A stretch of 64,000 bases of DNA from Flavobacterium oncorhynchi (GTDB lineage: Bacteria > Bacteroidota > Bacteroidia > Flavobacteriales > Flavobacteriaceae): positions 273,901 to 337,900 of the forward strand of contig NZ_MUHA01000003.1 of the NCBI RefSeq assembly GCF_002217355.1. The letters run 5' to 3'. Below are positions 34,670 to 44,782 of the stretch, piece after piece (position 1 is the stretch's first letter; every line of letters begins with the position of its first letter). The notes below the pieces were generated by a model that worked only from the letters and a program-made list of their open reading frames with translations, searched no databases and had not been told where the DNA came from. The position numbers were made by a program, and so were the translations under genes.

Positions 34670-37600
34670 TTATTCTTTTTCACGTCCAAAGCGTTCAAAA
34701 ATATTTACATATGTATTAAACGTTGTTTTATGTTTTTCGTAAAAAGCTTTGTCGTTGTTTTCTTTCATTACTTGCAATAAACTTCTGTATCGTTCAATAT
34801 CAGTGATAATGTCAATAGCTAAATCTGTTTGATCTGAACCGCTCAAAGTTTTGTAATAGTCTAGATTTTCTCTGTACTTATTAACTAATTTTTCTAATAA
34901 ATCGTGCGCTTTAGCTGTTTCTCCTACTTTGTAATATCCACCGGCAAACGGTTCAACTAAAGAGTAGTAGCCAAACTTATCTAGCGGCATTTTTGTAATC
35001 GCTAAATTGATAATATTTTTAGCTTTGTCAATTTTACCTTCAGCAATAAGTTCATTCATTAAGCGAGATAAATTTGTTCTATATGTAATACTGTTTCTTC
35101 TGGTTTCTGGATCGTGATAGATTTTTTCACTTTCGCTGTTGCCCCAGTCCCATTTCATTACAATGTCATACATTTTATCAGCGTCAATTTGTCCCATGTC
35201 CATTGGTCCACCATCTTTGGAAGGAACATTTTTAATAGGAACTAATTTGTATACCATTCCATCTAACTGTAAATAGTTTTTCAGCCATAAATAATCTTCG
35301 TCATCAAAAGCACCTCCACTAAAATAAATTGGTCGTTTCCAATTGTTATTAGCTAAGATGTCAAGCATCATTAATCTATTTTTGTAGATCGCGCTTCCTT
35401 TAATGTCTATGTCCATATAAGGAACAATAGAGTCGTTGTATTTAGGATTAACAACTTTGTTTTTGATAATAGCATTTTTATCAATGTTTACTCTAATCTT
35501 ATTTGTCGGGTAAAAATGGATTGTTTGTCCATTCTGTAATCCTACAGTTGATTTAGGGTTTTTGATAAAATCGATAAAATCAGTGATGTTCCAGCGTGTT
35601 TCTATTTTTGGAATATGAGCCACGTAGTCTAACTTATCTCCAACATATTGTTCATGTGTGAATGAAATAGGCAGAGGGTCAGATTCGTATGATTTCATTT
35701 TCATTTGGTCAATATACCAATCTGTCATGAAAAGACTCGTGTTTACAATTTTTACATCTGTTCTAAAGTGCTCAATTTCTTGGGCATACCAGAGAGGGAA
35801 GGTGTCGTTGTCTCCAATAGTAAATAAAATGGCATCTTTATCGCACGAACTTAAATACGCTTTAGCCATTGCAACGGCTGTATATCTGTTTGATCTGTCG
35901 TGATCATCCCAGTTTTGTGAAGCCATTAAAACAGGTGCGGCTAATAAACTTCCAGCAATAATAATTGGTCCTGCAATTTTTGGAGCAATATATTTTTGAA
36001 TGCTCTCATATAAAGAATAAACTCCAAAGCCAATCCAAATAGCAAAGACGTAGAATGATCCTACCAAAGCATAATCTCTTTCTCGTGGTTCAAAAGGTCT
36101 TTCGTTTAGGTAAATTTTTAATGCAATTCCGGTAAATAAGAATAAGGCTAAAAGCACATAAAAACTTTTAAGATCTTTGTTCGCGTGGTACATTAGTCCA
36201 ATTAGACCTAAGATAAACGGAAGGAAAAAGTAAACATTTCTTCCTTTGTTATTTAAAACATCAGAAGGTAAATTGTCTTGAGATCCTAAATGTACAGAGT
36301 CAAGAGCTTTGATTCCGCTGATCCAGTTTCCATCTAAATTGTCGTATTTTCCTTGAACATCGCTTTGGCGTCCAACAAAATTCCACATTAAATATCTCCA
36401 GTACATATATCCAAATTGATATTCGAACATAAAACTGAAATTATCAACAGTTGAAGGTTTTTCGATTATTAAATAATCTTTATAGCTGTTTAGAAATTTT
36501 ACATAACCTTCGTTGTCAATTTGTTTTTGAGCAAAAGCATGTTTAAATTCAGAAATAGTTTTTTCCACTTCATTTCTTAATTGAGCAGTTGCTTTGTTGT
36601 ATTCGTCTTCGCTCAATTGGCTTGCGTCAATTCCGTATTTTGCTAAATCATCCTCATAATTATAATTTGGGTTAATTCTGAATTTAGGCGGGTTTGTAAA
36701 GCTGATGTAGTTCTGAATATGTCCAGTTTCGGTACTCCACATTCTTGGCAGAATCGTTTTTTGATTGTCATCTGAATTTTGATCTGCATTTTTATAATTG
36801 TTGGTAATGATGTATTTACCAGTTTTATCGTCTCTCTCGTAGTTGGGTTTTTTGTCTAAGTATGGATTTTTAGCATCCAGACCTGCGAAAACTTCAGTGT
36901 ATTGCGGGCCGTAGAACAATGGATTTACGCCATATTGCTCACGATTATAGTAAGCTAGAACTTCGGCAGCATCTGATGGTTTGTTTTCATTGATAACTGT
37001 ATTTGCGTTAGCACGCACAGGAAGCATCATCCAAGTCGAAAAGCCAATAAATATGAATAGGATGCAAAGTATAATAGTGTTGTAAAAAATTAAACCTTTT
37101 TGCTTGGTAAATTTTAATCCAAAATAGAAGAATGCAACTAGAAGTAAAACAACAAAAATAGTTCCTGAATTAAATGGTAATCCCATGCTGTTTACCATGA
37201 AAATTTCAGTTTTACCAAAGAATGCCATTGTTAAAGGCAAGAGTAATTTAAAGATAAACAACAAAATCCCGATTACAACAACATTTGCAATAAGAAAGTT
37301 TTTAATGGTAACTTTTTCGTAATGTTTAAAATAGTAAAGAAACCCAATTGATGGAATCGTTAATAGTGCCATAAAGTGCACCCCAAACGAAAGTCCAACA
37401 ACTAAAGATATGATTAATAGCCATTTGTTTCCTTTTGGTTTGTCCATATCTTGTTCCCAGCGTAATCCCAGCCAGAAAAGTAATGCGATAAGTAATGAAG
37501 CCATTGCATATACTTCGGCTTCAACGGCATTAAACCAAAAGCTGTCTGAGAAAGTGTAAGCTAATGCTCCAACAAAAGAACTTCCTAGAATTACGATAGA

Positions 37601-37951
37601 ATTATTTTGGTCAATTTCGGCAAAACGAGCTACAATTTTCTTTAAAATCATAGACGATGACCAGAACATGAATAATATTGTAAAGGCGCTTGAAAAAACA
37701 GACATCATATTTACCATTAAGGCTACATGTTGTGCGTCTATGGCGAACATTGCAAAAAAGGCACCCATCATTTGAAATAAAGGTGCTCCTGGCGGATGAC
37801 CCACTTCTAATTTTGCCGCTGTGGCTATGTATTCCCCGCAATCCCAAAAACTCATGGTAGGTTCAACTGTTAATGTATAGGTGATTAAAGCGATTGCAAA
37901 TGCAAACCAACCAATAATTGTATTCCATTTATTGAAATTGAATTGTGCCAT
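34670..37951 (-). CDS. DUF2723 multi-pass membrane protein (GT-C-like)
   Basis: A 1093-residue protein. The N-terminal about 700 residues are many hydrophobic TM segments with the conserved WDCGEYIATAAKLEVGHPPGAP segment near residues 36-57. This family is a GT-C-like glycosyltransferase group of Bacteroidota. Later come a cytoplasmic or periplasmic region with TIGDNDTFPLWYAQEI and helical C-terminal repeats (TPR-like, inferred). Members may transfer sugars to proteins or lipids. No other glycosylation gene is adjacent. Confidence 0.85.
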   Translation of the reverse strand: MAQFNFNKWNTIIGWFAFAIALITYTLTVEPTMSFWDCGEYIATAAKLEVGHPPGAPLFQMMGAFFAMFAIDAQHVALMVNMMSVFSSAFTILFMFWSSSMILKKIVARFAEIDQNNSIVILGSSFVGALAYTFSDSFWFNAVEAEVYAMASLLIALLFWLGLRWEQDMDKPKGNKWLLIISLVVGLSFGVHFMALLTIPSIGFLYYFKHYEKVTIKNFLIANVVVIGILLFIFKLLLPLTMAFFGKTEIFMVNSMGLPFNSGTIFVVLLLVAFFYFGLKFTKQKGLIFYNTIILCILFIFIGFSTWMMLPVRANANTVINENKPSDAAEVLAYYNREQYGVNPLFYGPQYTEVFAGLDAKNPYLDKKPNYERDDKTGKYIITNNYKNADQNSDDNQKTILPRMWSTETGHIQNYISFTNPPKFRINPNYNYEDDLAKYGIDASQLSEDEYNKATAQLRNEVEKTISEFKHAFAQKQIDNEGYVKFLNSYKDYLIIEKPSTVDNFSFMFEYQFGYMYWRYLMWNFVGRQSDVQGKYDNLDGNWISGIKALDSVHLGSQDNLPSDVLNNKGRNVYFFLPFILGLIGLMYHANKDLKSFYVLLALFLFTGIALKIYLNERPFEPRERDYALVGSFYVFAIWIGFGVYSLYESIQKYIAPKIAGPIIIAGSLLAAPVLMASQNWDDHDRSNRYTAVAMAKAYLSSCDKDAILFTIGDNDTFPLWYAQEIEHFRTDVKIVNTSLFMTDWYIDQMKMKSYESDPLPISFTHEQYVGDKLDYVAHIPKIETRWNITDFIDFIKNPKSTVGLQNGQTIHFYPTNKIRVNIDKNAIIKNKVVNPKYNDSIVPYMDIDIKGSAIYKNRLMMLDILANNNWKRPIYFSGGAFDDEDYLWLKNYLQLDGMVYKLVPIKNVPSKDGGPMDMGQIDADKMYDIVMKWDWGNSESEKIYHDPETRRNSITYRTNLSRLMNELIAEGKIDKAKNIINLAITKMPLDKFGYYSLVEPFAGGYYKVGETAKAHDLLEKLVNKYRENLDYYKTLSGSDQTDLAIDIITDIERYRSLLQVMKENNDKAFYEKHKTTFNTYVNIFERFGREKE

Positions 37952-38146
37952 ATTTAGGTGTTAAAATTTTGTATGTTTTTAATCCTACAAAGAAAATGTT
38001 TTTTTGTGTAAAGAAACGAGCATTAACAAAAAATTCTATAAAAGTATGAGTGAAGAGTAATTTGTTGTTTATGAGTGTCTTCTGATGTTTTGAATAAGTA
38101 TGAAGTTAAAAAATGAAAAAAAAATGATTTTTTTTGATAAAAAAGC

Positions 38147-38176
38147 TTGTGCAAATTAAATAAAGGCTTAAATTTG
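38147..38176 (+). promoter_or_regulatory. tRNA-Gln copy 1 promoter
   Basis: TTG (38147-38149), 19 bases, then TAAATTTG (38169-38176). It is a clean Bacteroidota promoter 20 bases before the tRNA. Confidence 0.75.
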
Positions 38177-38196
38177 CACTCGCTTAACAGCACTGC

Positions 38197-38267
38197 TGGT
38201 CTATGGTGTAATGGTAACACAACTGTTTTTGGTGCAGTCTTTCTAGGTTCGAGTCCTAGTAGACCAA
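38197..38267 (+). tRNA. tRNA-Gln (UUG), copy 1
   Basis: The 7-bp acceptor stem TGGTCTA (38197-38203) pairs with TAGACCA (38260-38266). The D arm is GTGTAATGGTAACAC, the anticodon loop TTTTGGT has TTG, and the T arm has GGTTCGAGTCC. No CCA is encoded. Discriminator A. Confidence 0.95.
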
Positions 38268-38275
38268 CATAAAAA

Positions 38276-38300
38276 GCCTCTCATTTGAGAGGCTTTTTTT
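38276..38300 (+). terminator. Terminator of tRNA-Gln copy 1
   Basis: GCCTCTCA pairs with TGAGAGGC, then a T-run. It recurs at 38456-38480. Confidence 0.9.
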
Positions 38301-38325
38301 ATGCAAAAAAAAATATCTGTAAAAA

Positions 38326-38356
38326 TTTGCATAAACTAAATAAAGTTATAATTTTG
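38326..38356 (+). promoter_or_regulatory. tRNA-Gln copy 2 promoter
   Basis: TTTG (38326-38329), 19 bases, then TAATTTTG (38349-38356). It is shifted by 180 from copy 1 and differs at several bases. Confidence 0.75.
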
Positions 38357-38376
38357 CACCCGCTTAACAGCACTAT

Positions 38377-38447
38377 TGGTCTATGGTGTAATGGTAACAC
38401 AACTGTTTTTGGTGCAGTCTTTCTAGGTTCGAGTCCTAGTAGACCAA
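38377..38447 (+). tRNA. tRNA-Gln (UUG), copy 2
   Basis: Identical to copy 1 base for base, 180 bases downstream, with its own promoter and terminator. Confidence 0.95.
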
Positions 38448-38455
38448 CATAAAAA

Positions 38456-38480
38456 GCCTCTCATTTGAGAGGCTTTTTTT
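38456..38480 (+). terminator. Terminator of tRNA-Gln copy 2
   Basis: The same GCCTCTCA/TGAGAGGC stem and T-run, offset by 180. Confidence 0.9.
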
Positions 38481-38521
38481 ATGCCATAAATTTAAGTGAG
38501 TTGATTTTGTTTGGTTGTTTT

Positions 38522-39346
38522 TTATATTTTAAAAGTAATAATAGGTTTAATAGCGTGATTTACTAAGCCTTCGCTGATACTTCCATTAAAAAAGTGTGCA
38601 AAACCAGTTCTTCCGTGTGTGCACATTCCAATGATATCTGCGTTTATCTTGTTGGAAAAGTTTATGATTCCTTTTTCGATATTAGTATCATTGTAAATGT
38701 TTGTAGTGTAATCTGAGAGGTTAAATTCCATGATGAAATCGGTTATGGCTTTTTCTGCTGCGTGTGTAGTTTTAAAGCTGTTTGGCGTGCAAATTGTAAC
38801 CAAATGCAATTTTGATTGGAATGTTTTGGCAAAGTCAAGGAGTTTTTTGAATGGTTTTTTTGCTTCTTCTGAAAAATCAGAAGCAAATACGATATTAGAT
38901 GCATTAAAATTTTTGATGTCTTTTTTGATTACCAAAACAGGAATGTCAGAATTGCGTACTACTTTTTCAGTGTTAGAGCCTATTAGTAATTCTTCAACGC
39001 CAGAAGAGCCGTGAGATCCCATTACAATTAAATCTATATTGTGATCTTTGCTTACTTGAGTGATTCCGTGAATCGGTCTATCCATTTTTACGATTTCAGT
39101 CACTTGAATGCCGTCTAGGTATGGTTTTGATGAAATTTCATCCAGCATTTCGTTTGCTTTTTTCATAAAAAGCATGGTTTCGGGAATGCTGGTGCCGCCT
39201 AAAACGGCGTCGTTCATTTGGCTTGGAAGTTCAAGCATGTGAAGGATGATGATTTCGGAGTTGTTTTTTTTGGCAATTTGTACGGCGACTTTTAAGGCGT
39301 CTTCTGCGTGTTCAGAGAAATCAGTAGGTACTAGAATTTGTTTCAT
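38522..39346 (-). CDS. Universal stress protein, two Usp domains
   Basis: A 274-residue tandem-Usp protein. The first domain starts MKQILVPTDFSEHAEDAL and ends with the ATP-motif-like GSHGSSGVEELLIGSNTEKVVR. The second starts NIVFASDFSEEAKKPF and ends with CTHGRTGFAHFFNGSISEGLV. The GxxGxxxxxxGS/N pattern indicates nucleotide binding. Function under stress is inferred from the family. Confidence 0.94.
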   Translation of the reverse strand: MKQILVPTDFSEHAEDALKVAVQIAKKNNSEIIILHMLELPSQMNDAVLGGTSIPETMLFMKKANEMLDEISSKPYLDGIQVTEIVKMDRPIHGITQVSKDHNIDLIVMGSHGSSGVEELLIGSNTEKVVRNSDIPVLVIKKDIKNFNASNIVFASDFSEEAKKPFKKLLDFAKTFQSKLHLVTICTPNSFKTTHAAEKAITDFIMEFNLSDYTTNIYNDTNIEKGIINFSNKINADIIGMCTHGRTGFAHFFNGSISEGLVNHAIKPIITFKI

Positions 39347-39429
39347 GGTTTTTGGGTTAAATAATGAGAAATTCTGTTAAATTAATGCTTCTATAAAGAT
39401 AAGAAATATTTTTAGAGCGATCTATTTAT

Positions 39430-39458
39430 TTTGATTTATAAAAAAATCACTATATTTG
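39430..39458 (+). promoter_or_regulatory. rimP-nusA-infB promoter
   Basis: TTTG (39430-39433), 17 bases, TATATTTG (39451-39458). It is a strong match to the Bacteroidota consensus. Confidence 0.75.
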
Positions 39459-39486
39459 CACCGTTATTTATTAAAATCTAAATAAT

Positions 39487-39512
39487 GAGGGGACTAAGTG
39501 TCCCCTCTTTTT
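39487..39512 (+). terminator. Intrinsic terminator-like hairpin before rimP
   Basis: GAGGGGAC (39487-39494) pairs with GTCCCCTC (39500-39507), 8 bp, 5-nt loop, then TTTTT (39508-39512). It lies 28 bases after the -7 box and 8 bases before the rimP ATG. It resembles a classical Rho-independent terminator, in the leader of an operon. It could attenuate transcription or hide the ribosome landing site. Confidence 0.7.
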
Positions 39513-39520
39513 ATAAAATT

Positions 39521-39985
39521 ATGACATTTAAAGAAAAAGTAAACGGATTAATTGCGGAGGCTCTTTTAGAAAAGCCGTCAATCTTTTTGATTGATCTGGC
39601 TGTTTCTGATGCTTTTAAAATTAGTGTAGGTTTAGATGGTGATACAGGAGTGGCACTGCAGGATTGCATCGATATTAGTCGAGCAATTGAGAATAACTTG
39701 GATCGTGAAGAGCAAGATTTTTCTCTTGAAGTAGCATCAGTTGGAGTAGGGTCTCCTTTGAAATTGGTAAGACAATACAAGAAAAATATTGGTAGAACAT
39801 TGATTGTTACTACAAATACTGAAAAAATTGAAGCAGAATTAGTAGAAGCTAACGATGTTTTTATAATTTTGTCTTGGGAAGCAAGAGAACCGAAAAAAAT
39901 AGGAAAAGGAAAAGAAACAGTTCAAAAAGAGCAGCAAATACCTTATACAGAAATTAAAGAGGCAATTGTTACAGTAACATTTTAA
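39521..39985 (+). CDS. rimP: Ribosome maturation factor RimP
   Basis: A 154-residue RimP, needed for 30S maturation. The frame is open from 39485, but those codons pass through the hairpin, so MTFKEK (39521) is the preferred start. Signatures: [26 protein letters not shown] and [24 protein letters not shown]. First gene of rimP-nusA-infB, the usual order. Confidence 0.94.
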   Translation: MTFKEKVNGLIAEALLEKPSIFLIDLAVSDAFKISVGLDGDTGVALQDCIDISRAIENNLDREEQDFSLEVASVGVGSPLKLVRQYKKNIGRTLIVTTNTEKIEAELVEANDVFIILSWEAREPKKIGKGKETVQKEQQIPYTEIKEAIVTVTF

Positions 39986-39998
39986 TTAAAGAATTCGC

Positions 39999-41252
39999 AT
40001 GGAAAATTTAGCATTAATCGATTCATTCTCAGAGTTTAAAGACAATAAACTTATTGATCGTGTAACGCTTATGGCAATTTTAGAGGACGTGTTTAGAAAT
40101 GCATTAAAGAAAAAATACGGTTCTGACGATAACTTCGATATCATTATAAATCCTGATAAAGGAGATATGGAGATTTGGAGAAGAAGAGTAATTGTTGCTG
40201 ACGAAGATCTTGATTTTGAAAACGAAGAGATTACTTTGACTGAAGCAAGAATGATCGAAGCGGATTTTGAAATTGGCGAAGAAGTTTCTGAAGAGGTTAA
40301 ATTGATTGACTTAGGAAGAAGAGCTATTTTGGCTTTGCGTCAAAACTTAATATCTAAAATTCACGAACACGATAATACAAATCTTTATAAGCAATTTAAA
40401 GATATTATTGGTGATATTTATACTGCAGAAGTACACCACGTACGTCCAAGAGTAGTTATCTTAGTTGATGATGAGGGGAATGAAATTGTACTTCCGAAAG
40501 AAAAACAAATTCCATCTGACTTTTTCCGTAAAGGAGATAATGTTCGTGGAATCATTGAAAGCGTTGAATTAAAAGGAAACAAACCTCAAATTATTATGTC
40601 TAGAACTTCTGAGAAGTTCTTAGAGAAATTATTTGAACAAGAAATTCCTGAAGTGTTCGACGGTTTGATTACAGTTAAAAATGTAGTGCGTATTCCTGGT
40701 GAAAAAGCAAAAGTAGCGGTAGATTCTTATGATGATAGAATTGATCCAGTTGGAGCTTGTGTGGGTATGAAAGGATCTCGTATTCACGGAATTGTTCGTG
40801 AGTTAGGAAACGAAAATATTGACGTAATCAACTATACAAATAACATTCAATTGTTTATTACAAGAGCATTAAGCCCTGCGAAAGTTTCTTCAATCAAAAT
40901 TGATGAGGAAAACAAAAGAGCTGAAGTATTCTTGAAATTAGAAGAAGTTTCTAAAGCAATTGGTAGAGGTGGTCACAATATTAAATTGGCAGGTCAATTA
41001 ACGGGTTATGAATTAGATGTTATTCGTGAAGGTGATGTTGCTGGAACAGTTGCAGATGAAGACGATGTTGAATTAACAGAGTTTTCAGATGAAATTGAAG
41101 AATGGGTAATCGAAGAATTTGCTAAGATAGGTTTAGATACTGCAAAAAGTATTTTAAAACAAGAAGTAGAAGATTTAGTAAGAAGAACAGATTTAGAAGA
41201 GGAAACGATTCTGGATGTTATGAAGATACTAAAAGAAGAGTTTGACAGCTAG
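39999..41252 (+). CDS. nusA: Transcription termination/antitermination factor NusA
   Basis: A 417-residue NusA. N-terminal RNAP-binding domain; an S1-like domain with TAEVHHVRPRVVILVDDEGNEIVLPKEKQIP; two KH domains, the first with VGACVGMKGSRIHGIVRELGNENIDVI and the second with AIGRGGHNIKLAGQLTGYELDVI. The C-terminal acidic repeats of the enterobacterial protein are missing. It modulates pausing and termination, so a hairpin in its own leader is notable. It begins 13 bases after rimP. Confidence 0.97.
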   Translation: MENLALIDSFSEFKDNKLIDRVTLMAILEDVFRNALKKKYGSDDNFDIIINPDKGDMEIWRRRVIVADEDLDFENEEITLTEARMIEADFEIGEEVSEEVKLIDLGRRAILALRQNLISKIHEHDNTNLYKQFKDIIGDIYTAEVHHVRPRVVILVDDEGNEIVLPKEKQIPSDFFRKGDNVRGIIESVELKGNKPQIIMSRTSEKFLEKLFEQEIPEVFDGLITVKNVVRIPGEKAKVAVDSYDDRIDPVGACVGMKGSRIHGIVRELGNENIDVINYTNNIQLFITRALSPAKVSSIKIDEENKRAEVFLKLEEVSKAIGRGGHNIKLAGQLTGYELDVIREGDVAGTVADEDDVELTEFSDEIEEWVIEEFAKIGLDTAKSILKQEVEDLVRRTDLEEETILDVMKILKEEFDS

Positions 41253-41311
41253 TTAATGGCTGAAGTCTGGCTCTAACAACACAACGAAAAAGGTAATAAT
41301 AAAAAGGTTAT

Positions 41312-44191
41312 ATGTCTGAAGAGAGAGTAATAAGAATAAATAAGGTTTTAAGGGAATTAAATATCTCGTTAGAAAGAGCTGTTGATTATCTAAAAGATAA
41401 GGGTATTGCTATTGATGCAAATCCAAACGCGAAAATTTCTGATAGTGAGTTTAATATCCTGCAAAGCCAATTTGCGGGCGATAAGGGGAATAAGGAAGCT
41501 TCTAAAGAGGTTGGAGAAGAGAAAAGAAAAGAAAAAGAAGCATTACGTGTAGAGCGTGAGAAAGAAATTGAAGACAAACGCAGACAAGACGAGGAGCGCC
41601 AAAAGCAACAGGAGATTATAAAAGCGAGAGCGGTTGTAACTGGACCTGTGCAAGTAGGTAAAATAGATTTAAATCCGAAGAAACCTGCAGTTGTTTCTAC
41701 TCCAACTGAGGAGCCAGTTAAAGCTGAAGAGCCAAAAGCAGTTATTACTCCAACTCAACCAGAAAAACCAGTTCAGAAAGAAGTTGTACAGCCTGAGCCA
41801 GTTGCTCCTGTAGTTTTTGAAGAGAAAAAGGTAGAGAAACCTATTATTACAGAGAAAAAAGAAGTTAAAACTGAAGTTACAAAAACAGCCCAAGAGCCTA
41901 TTGTTTCAACAGATCCTGCAACTGCCGAAGAAACGATCACTACTCAATACCAGAAATTATCTGGAACAACTCTTACGGGGCAGACAATTGATTTATCTCA
42001 ATTTAATAAACCTAAGAAAAAGAAAGAAGATCCTAAAATTACGCCTAATAAACCTGGTGCTCCAGGTGTTGGTAATAATGCTAATAAAAATAAGCGTAAA
42101 AGAATTGCGCCTAAGCCAGGAACTCCGGGGGCGCCAAAACCTCAAGGAGCTGGGAATGCACCGGGAACTCCAAATCCTAATAAGATAACGCCAAACAACG
42201 GCGGAGGCGGATTTAATGCAAACAGAAGTGCGAGACCTGGTTTTGTAAAAGGAAACCGTCCGGCTATTGTAGCTAAAGTTGAGCCTACTGAAGAAGAAGT
42301 GAAAAACCAAATTAGAGAGACTCTTGAAAAACTTCAAGGTAAAGGAGGGAAATCTAAAGCGGCTAAATATAGAAGAGATAAAAGAGAAACGCACCGTCAG
42401 AAATCTGATGATGAGCAAAGAGCACTTGACGAAGGAAGTAAAACGATTAAAGTTACTGAATTTGTTACTGTAGGTGAAATTGCAATCATGATGGATGTGC
42501 CGATTACAAAAGTAATTGGAACTTGTATGTCTCTAGGTATTATGGTTACAATGAATCAGCGTTTAGATGCTGAAACATTAACAATTGTAGCTGATGAATT
42601 TGGTTACGAAGTTGAGTTTATTACTGTTGATATCGAGGAAGCTATCGAAGTAGTTGAAGATAAAGAAGAAGATTTAGTAACTAGAGCGCCTATTGTTACT
42701 GTAATGGGTCACGTTGACCACGGTAAAACATCTTTACTGGATTATATCCGTAAAGAAAATGTTATCGCTGGAGAGTCGGGTGGTATTACACAGCACATTG
42801 GAGCTTATGGGGTTACTCTTGATAATGGTCAGAAAATCGCATTCTTAGATACGCCAGGTCACGAGGCGTTTACCGCGATGCGTGCACGTGGAGCTCAAGT
42901 TACGGATATCGCTATTATTGTAGTAGCTGCGGATGATGACATCATGCCGCAAACAAAAGAAGCGATTTCTCACGCACAAGCTGCGGGAGTGCCAATTATA
43001 TTTGCGATCAATAAAATTGATAAACCAAATGCTAATGTTGAGAAAATCAAAGAGCGTTTGGCTAGTATGAATTTACTTGTTGAAGATTGGGGTGGGAAAA
43101 TTCAGTCACATGATATTTCTGCGAAAGTTGGAACAGGAGTAAAAGAATTATTAGAGAAAGTTTTATTAGAAGCTGAAATCTTAGATTTAAGAGCAAATCC
43201 AAATAAAGCAGCGCAAGGAAGTGTTGTAGAGGCTTTCTTGGATAAAGGAAAAGGATATGTGTCAACAGTTTTAGTACAACAAGGTACGTTAAAAATTGGA
43301 GATTATATGCTTGCTGGAAAACACCATGGAAAAGTTAAAGCAATGCATGATGAGCGTGGGCATACAGTTTTAGAAGCTGGTCCTTCGACTCCGGTATCTG
43401 TTTTAGGTTTAGATGGAGCAGCAACAGCAGGTGATAAGTTTAATGTATTCGAAGACGAAAAAGAGGCTAAGCAAATTGCATCTAAACGTTCTCAGTTAAT
43501 GCGTGAACAATCAGTACGTACTCAGCGTCATATTACACTTGATGAAATTGGACGTCGTATCGCTCTTGGTCAGTTTAAAGAATTGAACGTAATCCTTAAA
43601 GGAGATGTTGATGGATCTGTTGAGGCATTATCAGATTCGTTCTCTAAACTTTCTACAGAAGAAATTCAAATTAATATTATTCATAAAGGTGTTGGAGCAA
43701 TTACTGAAACTGACGTTATGTTGGCTTCTGCTTCTGATGCGATCATTATCGGATTTAACGTTCGTCCTGCTGGAAATGCTAGACAGCTTGCAGATAAAGA
43801 AGAAATTGACATCCGTTACTATTCTATTATTTATGCAGCGATCGATGACTTGAAAGATGCGATGGAGGGAATGTTAGCTCCTGAAATGAAAGAGGAAATT
43901 TTAGGAACAGCTGAGATTCGTGAGATTTTCAAAATTTCTAAAGTTGGCTCAATTGCGGGATGTATGGTAACTGATGGTAAGATTTTGAGAAGCTCTAAAA
44001 TTAGAGTTATTAGAGATGGAGTTGTAGTACATACAGGAGAATTAGTTGCTTTAAAACGTTTCAAAGATGATGTTAAAGAGGTTTCTAAAGGTTATGACTG
44101 TGGTATACAAATAAAAGGATTTAATGATATCGAAATGAATGATGTTATTGAAGCTTATCACGAAGTTGCAATTAAAAAGAAACTTAAATAA
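41312..44191 (+). CDS. infB: Translation initiation factor IF-2
   Basis: A 959-residue IF-2. The N-terminal about 370 residues are low-complexity Lys/Glu then Gly/Pro/Asn-rich. The GTPase domain begins near residue 465: GHVDHGKTS (G1), [10 protein letters not shown] (G3), INKIDKP (G4). The C-terminal domains II-IV follow. GTP-dependent placement of fMet-tRNA on the 30S subunit. The start lies 59 bases after nusA. A terminator follows. Confidence 0.98.
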   Translation: MSEERVIRINKVLRELNISLERAVDYLKDKGIAIDANPNAKISDSEFNILQSQFAGDKGNKEASKEVGEEKRKEKEALRVEREKEIEDKRRQDEERQKQQEIIKARAVVTGPVQVGKIDLNPKKPAVVSTPTEEPVKAEEPKAVITPTQPEKPVQKEVVQPEPVAPVVFEEKKVEKPIITEKKEVKTEVTKTAQEPIVSTDPATAEETITTQYQKLSGTTLTGQTIDLSQFNKPKKKKEDPKITPNKPGAPGVGNNANKNKRKRIAPKPGTPGAPKPQGAGNAPGTPNPNKITPNNGGGGFNANRSARPGFVKGNRPAIVAKVEPTEEEVKNQIRETLEKLQGKGGKSKAAKYRRDKRETHRQKSDDEQRALDEGSKTIKVTEFVTVGEIAIMMDVPITKVIGTCMSLGIMVTMNQRLDAETLTIVADEFGYEVEFITVDIEEAIEVVEDKEEDLVTRAPIVTVMGHVDHGKTSLLDYIRKENVIAGESGGITQHIGAYGVTLDNGQKIAFLDTPGHEAFTAMRARGAQVTDIAIIVVAADDDIMPQTKEAISHAQAAGVPIIFAINKIDKPNANVEKIKERLASMNLLVEDWGGKIQSHDISAKVGTGVKELLEKVLLEAEILDLRANPNKAAQGSVVEAFLDKGKGYVSTVLVQQGTLKIGDYMLAGKHHGKVKAMHDERGHTVLEAGPSTPVSVLGLDGAATAGDKFNVFEDEKEAKQIASKRSQLMREQSVRTQRHITLDEIGRRIALGQFKELNVILKGDVDGSVEALSDSFSKLSTEEIQINIIHKGVGAITETDVMLASASDAIIIGFNVRPAGNARQLADKEEIDIRYYSIIYAAIDDLKDAMEGMLAPEMKEEILGTAEIREIFKISKVGSIAGCMVTDGKILRSSKIRVIRDGVVVHTGELVALKRFKDDVKEVSKGYDCGIQIKGFNDIEMNDVIEAYHEVAIKKKLK

Positions 44192-44211
44192 GAGAATTTC
44201 TTTTAAAATAT

Positions 44212-44239
44212 AAATCCCGATTTTTTCGGGATTTTTTTT
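44212..44239 (+). terminator. Terminator of rimP-nusA-infB
   Basis: AAATCCCGA pairs with TCGGGATTT around five T, then a T-run. Confidence 0.9.
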
Positions 44240-44705
44240 GTTTAGAACTGTTTGGTTTTGATAAGAGAATGAGTTTTTTTTTTTTTTTTTTAAGATTGAG
44301 TTTTTTTTGTGGTTAGTGTTTTCTTTTGATATTTTTTTTGCGAGGTAATCTGTTTTGAAGTTTTCTTTGTAGGATGTTTTGTTACGTGTTGTAGGGTTTT
44401 TGACTAGCAGGGGGTGTTGATGTGTTCGTAATAAAGAAAACAGATTGTGTTTTAAAGGCTGAAAAAGAGTAGTGGTAAGGGTAGTGTAGAAATTTGATTT
44501 ATAAGGTGGTTTTTCGGGTAAAAAGCGCTGTTTCGCTCTAGTAACAAGTTGTCGGAAATATTTTTTTTTTTAGGAGTGGTGATTGAGTTGTAGTGTTTGT
44601 GTGTAATGTAGTGAAGTAGTTATTGCCGATAATGAAAAAGTAAATTTTGAATTTGGGCTTTGTGTTTAGATGTTAGTTTTTGTTTGGTATTTAATGCCTT
44701 GTTAT
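44240..44705. other. Gene-free, strongly G+T-skewed region
   Basis: About 470 bases on the plus strand are rich in T and G and poor in C, with T-runs up to about 20 at 44276-44292. No credible ORF, RNA gene or repeat family was found. It spans the gap between infB's terminator and the SPOR gene's terminator. Confidence 0.6.
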
Positions 44706-44752
44706 AATAAAAAACCACAAAAGAAACTCAGTAGAGAGTTGCTTTTGTGGTT
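44706..44752 (-). terminator. Terminator of the SPOR-domain gene
   Basis: AACCACAAAAG (44713-44723) and CTTTTGTGGTT (44742-44752) pair. On the minus strand it is followed by a T-run. Confidence 0.8.
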
Positions 44753-44782
44753 CTTTATTTCTTGTCGTTTTGTTTTCTTGTT

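Noticed and set aside
38171..38360. Possible CRISPR-like repeat around the tRNA pair
   Set aside because: There are only two units and each is a full tRNA gene with terminator.
39485..39520. Extended rimP start at 39485
   Set aside because: The extra codons pass through the terminator-like hairpin and match no RimP N-terminus.
41901..42418. Frames opposite or beside the infB linker
   Set aside because: Low-complexity Lys/Pro/Gly codons give spurious open frames in the other frames.
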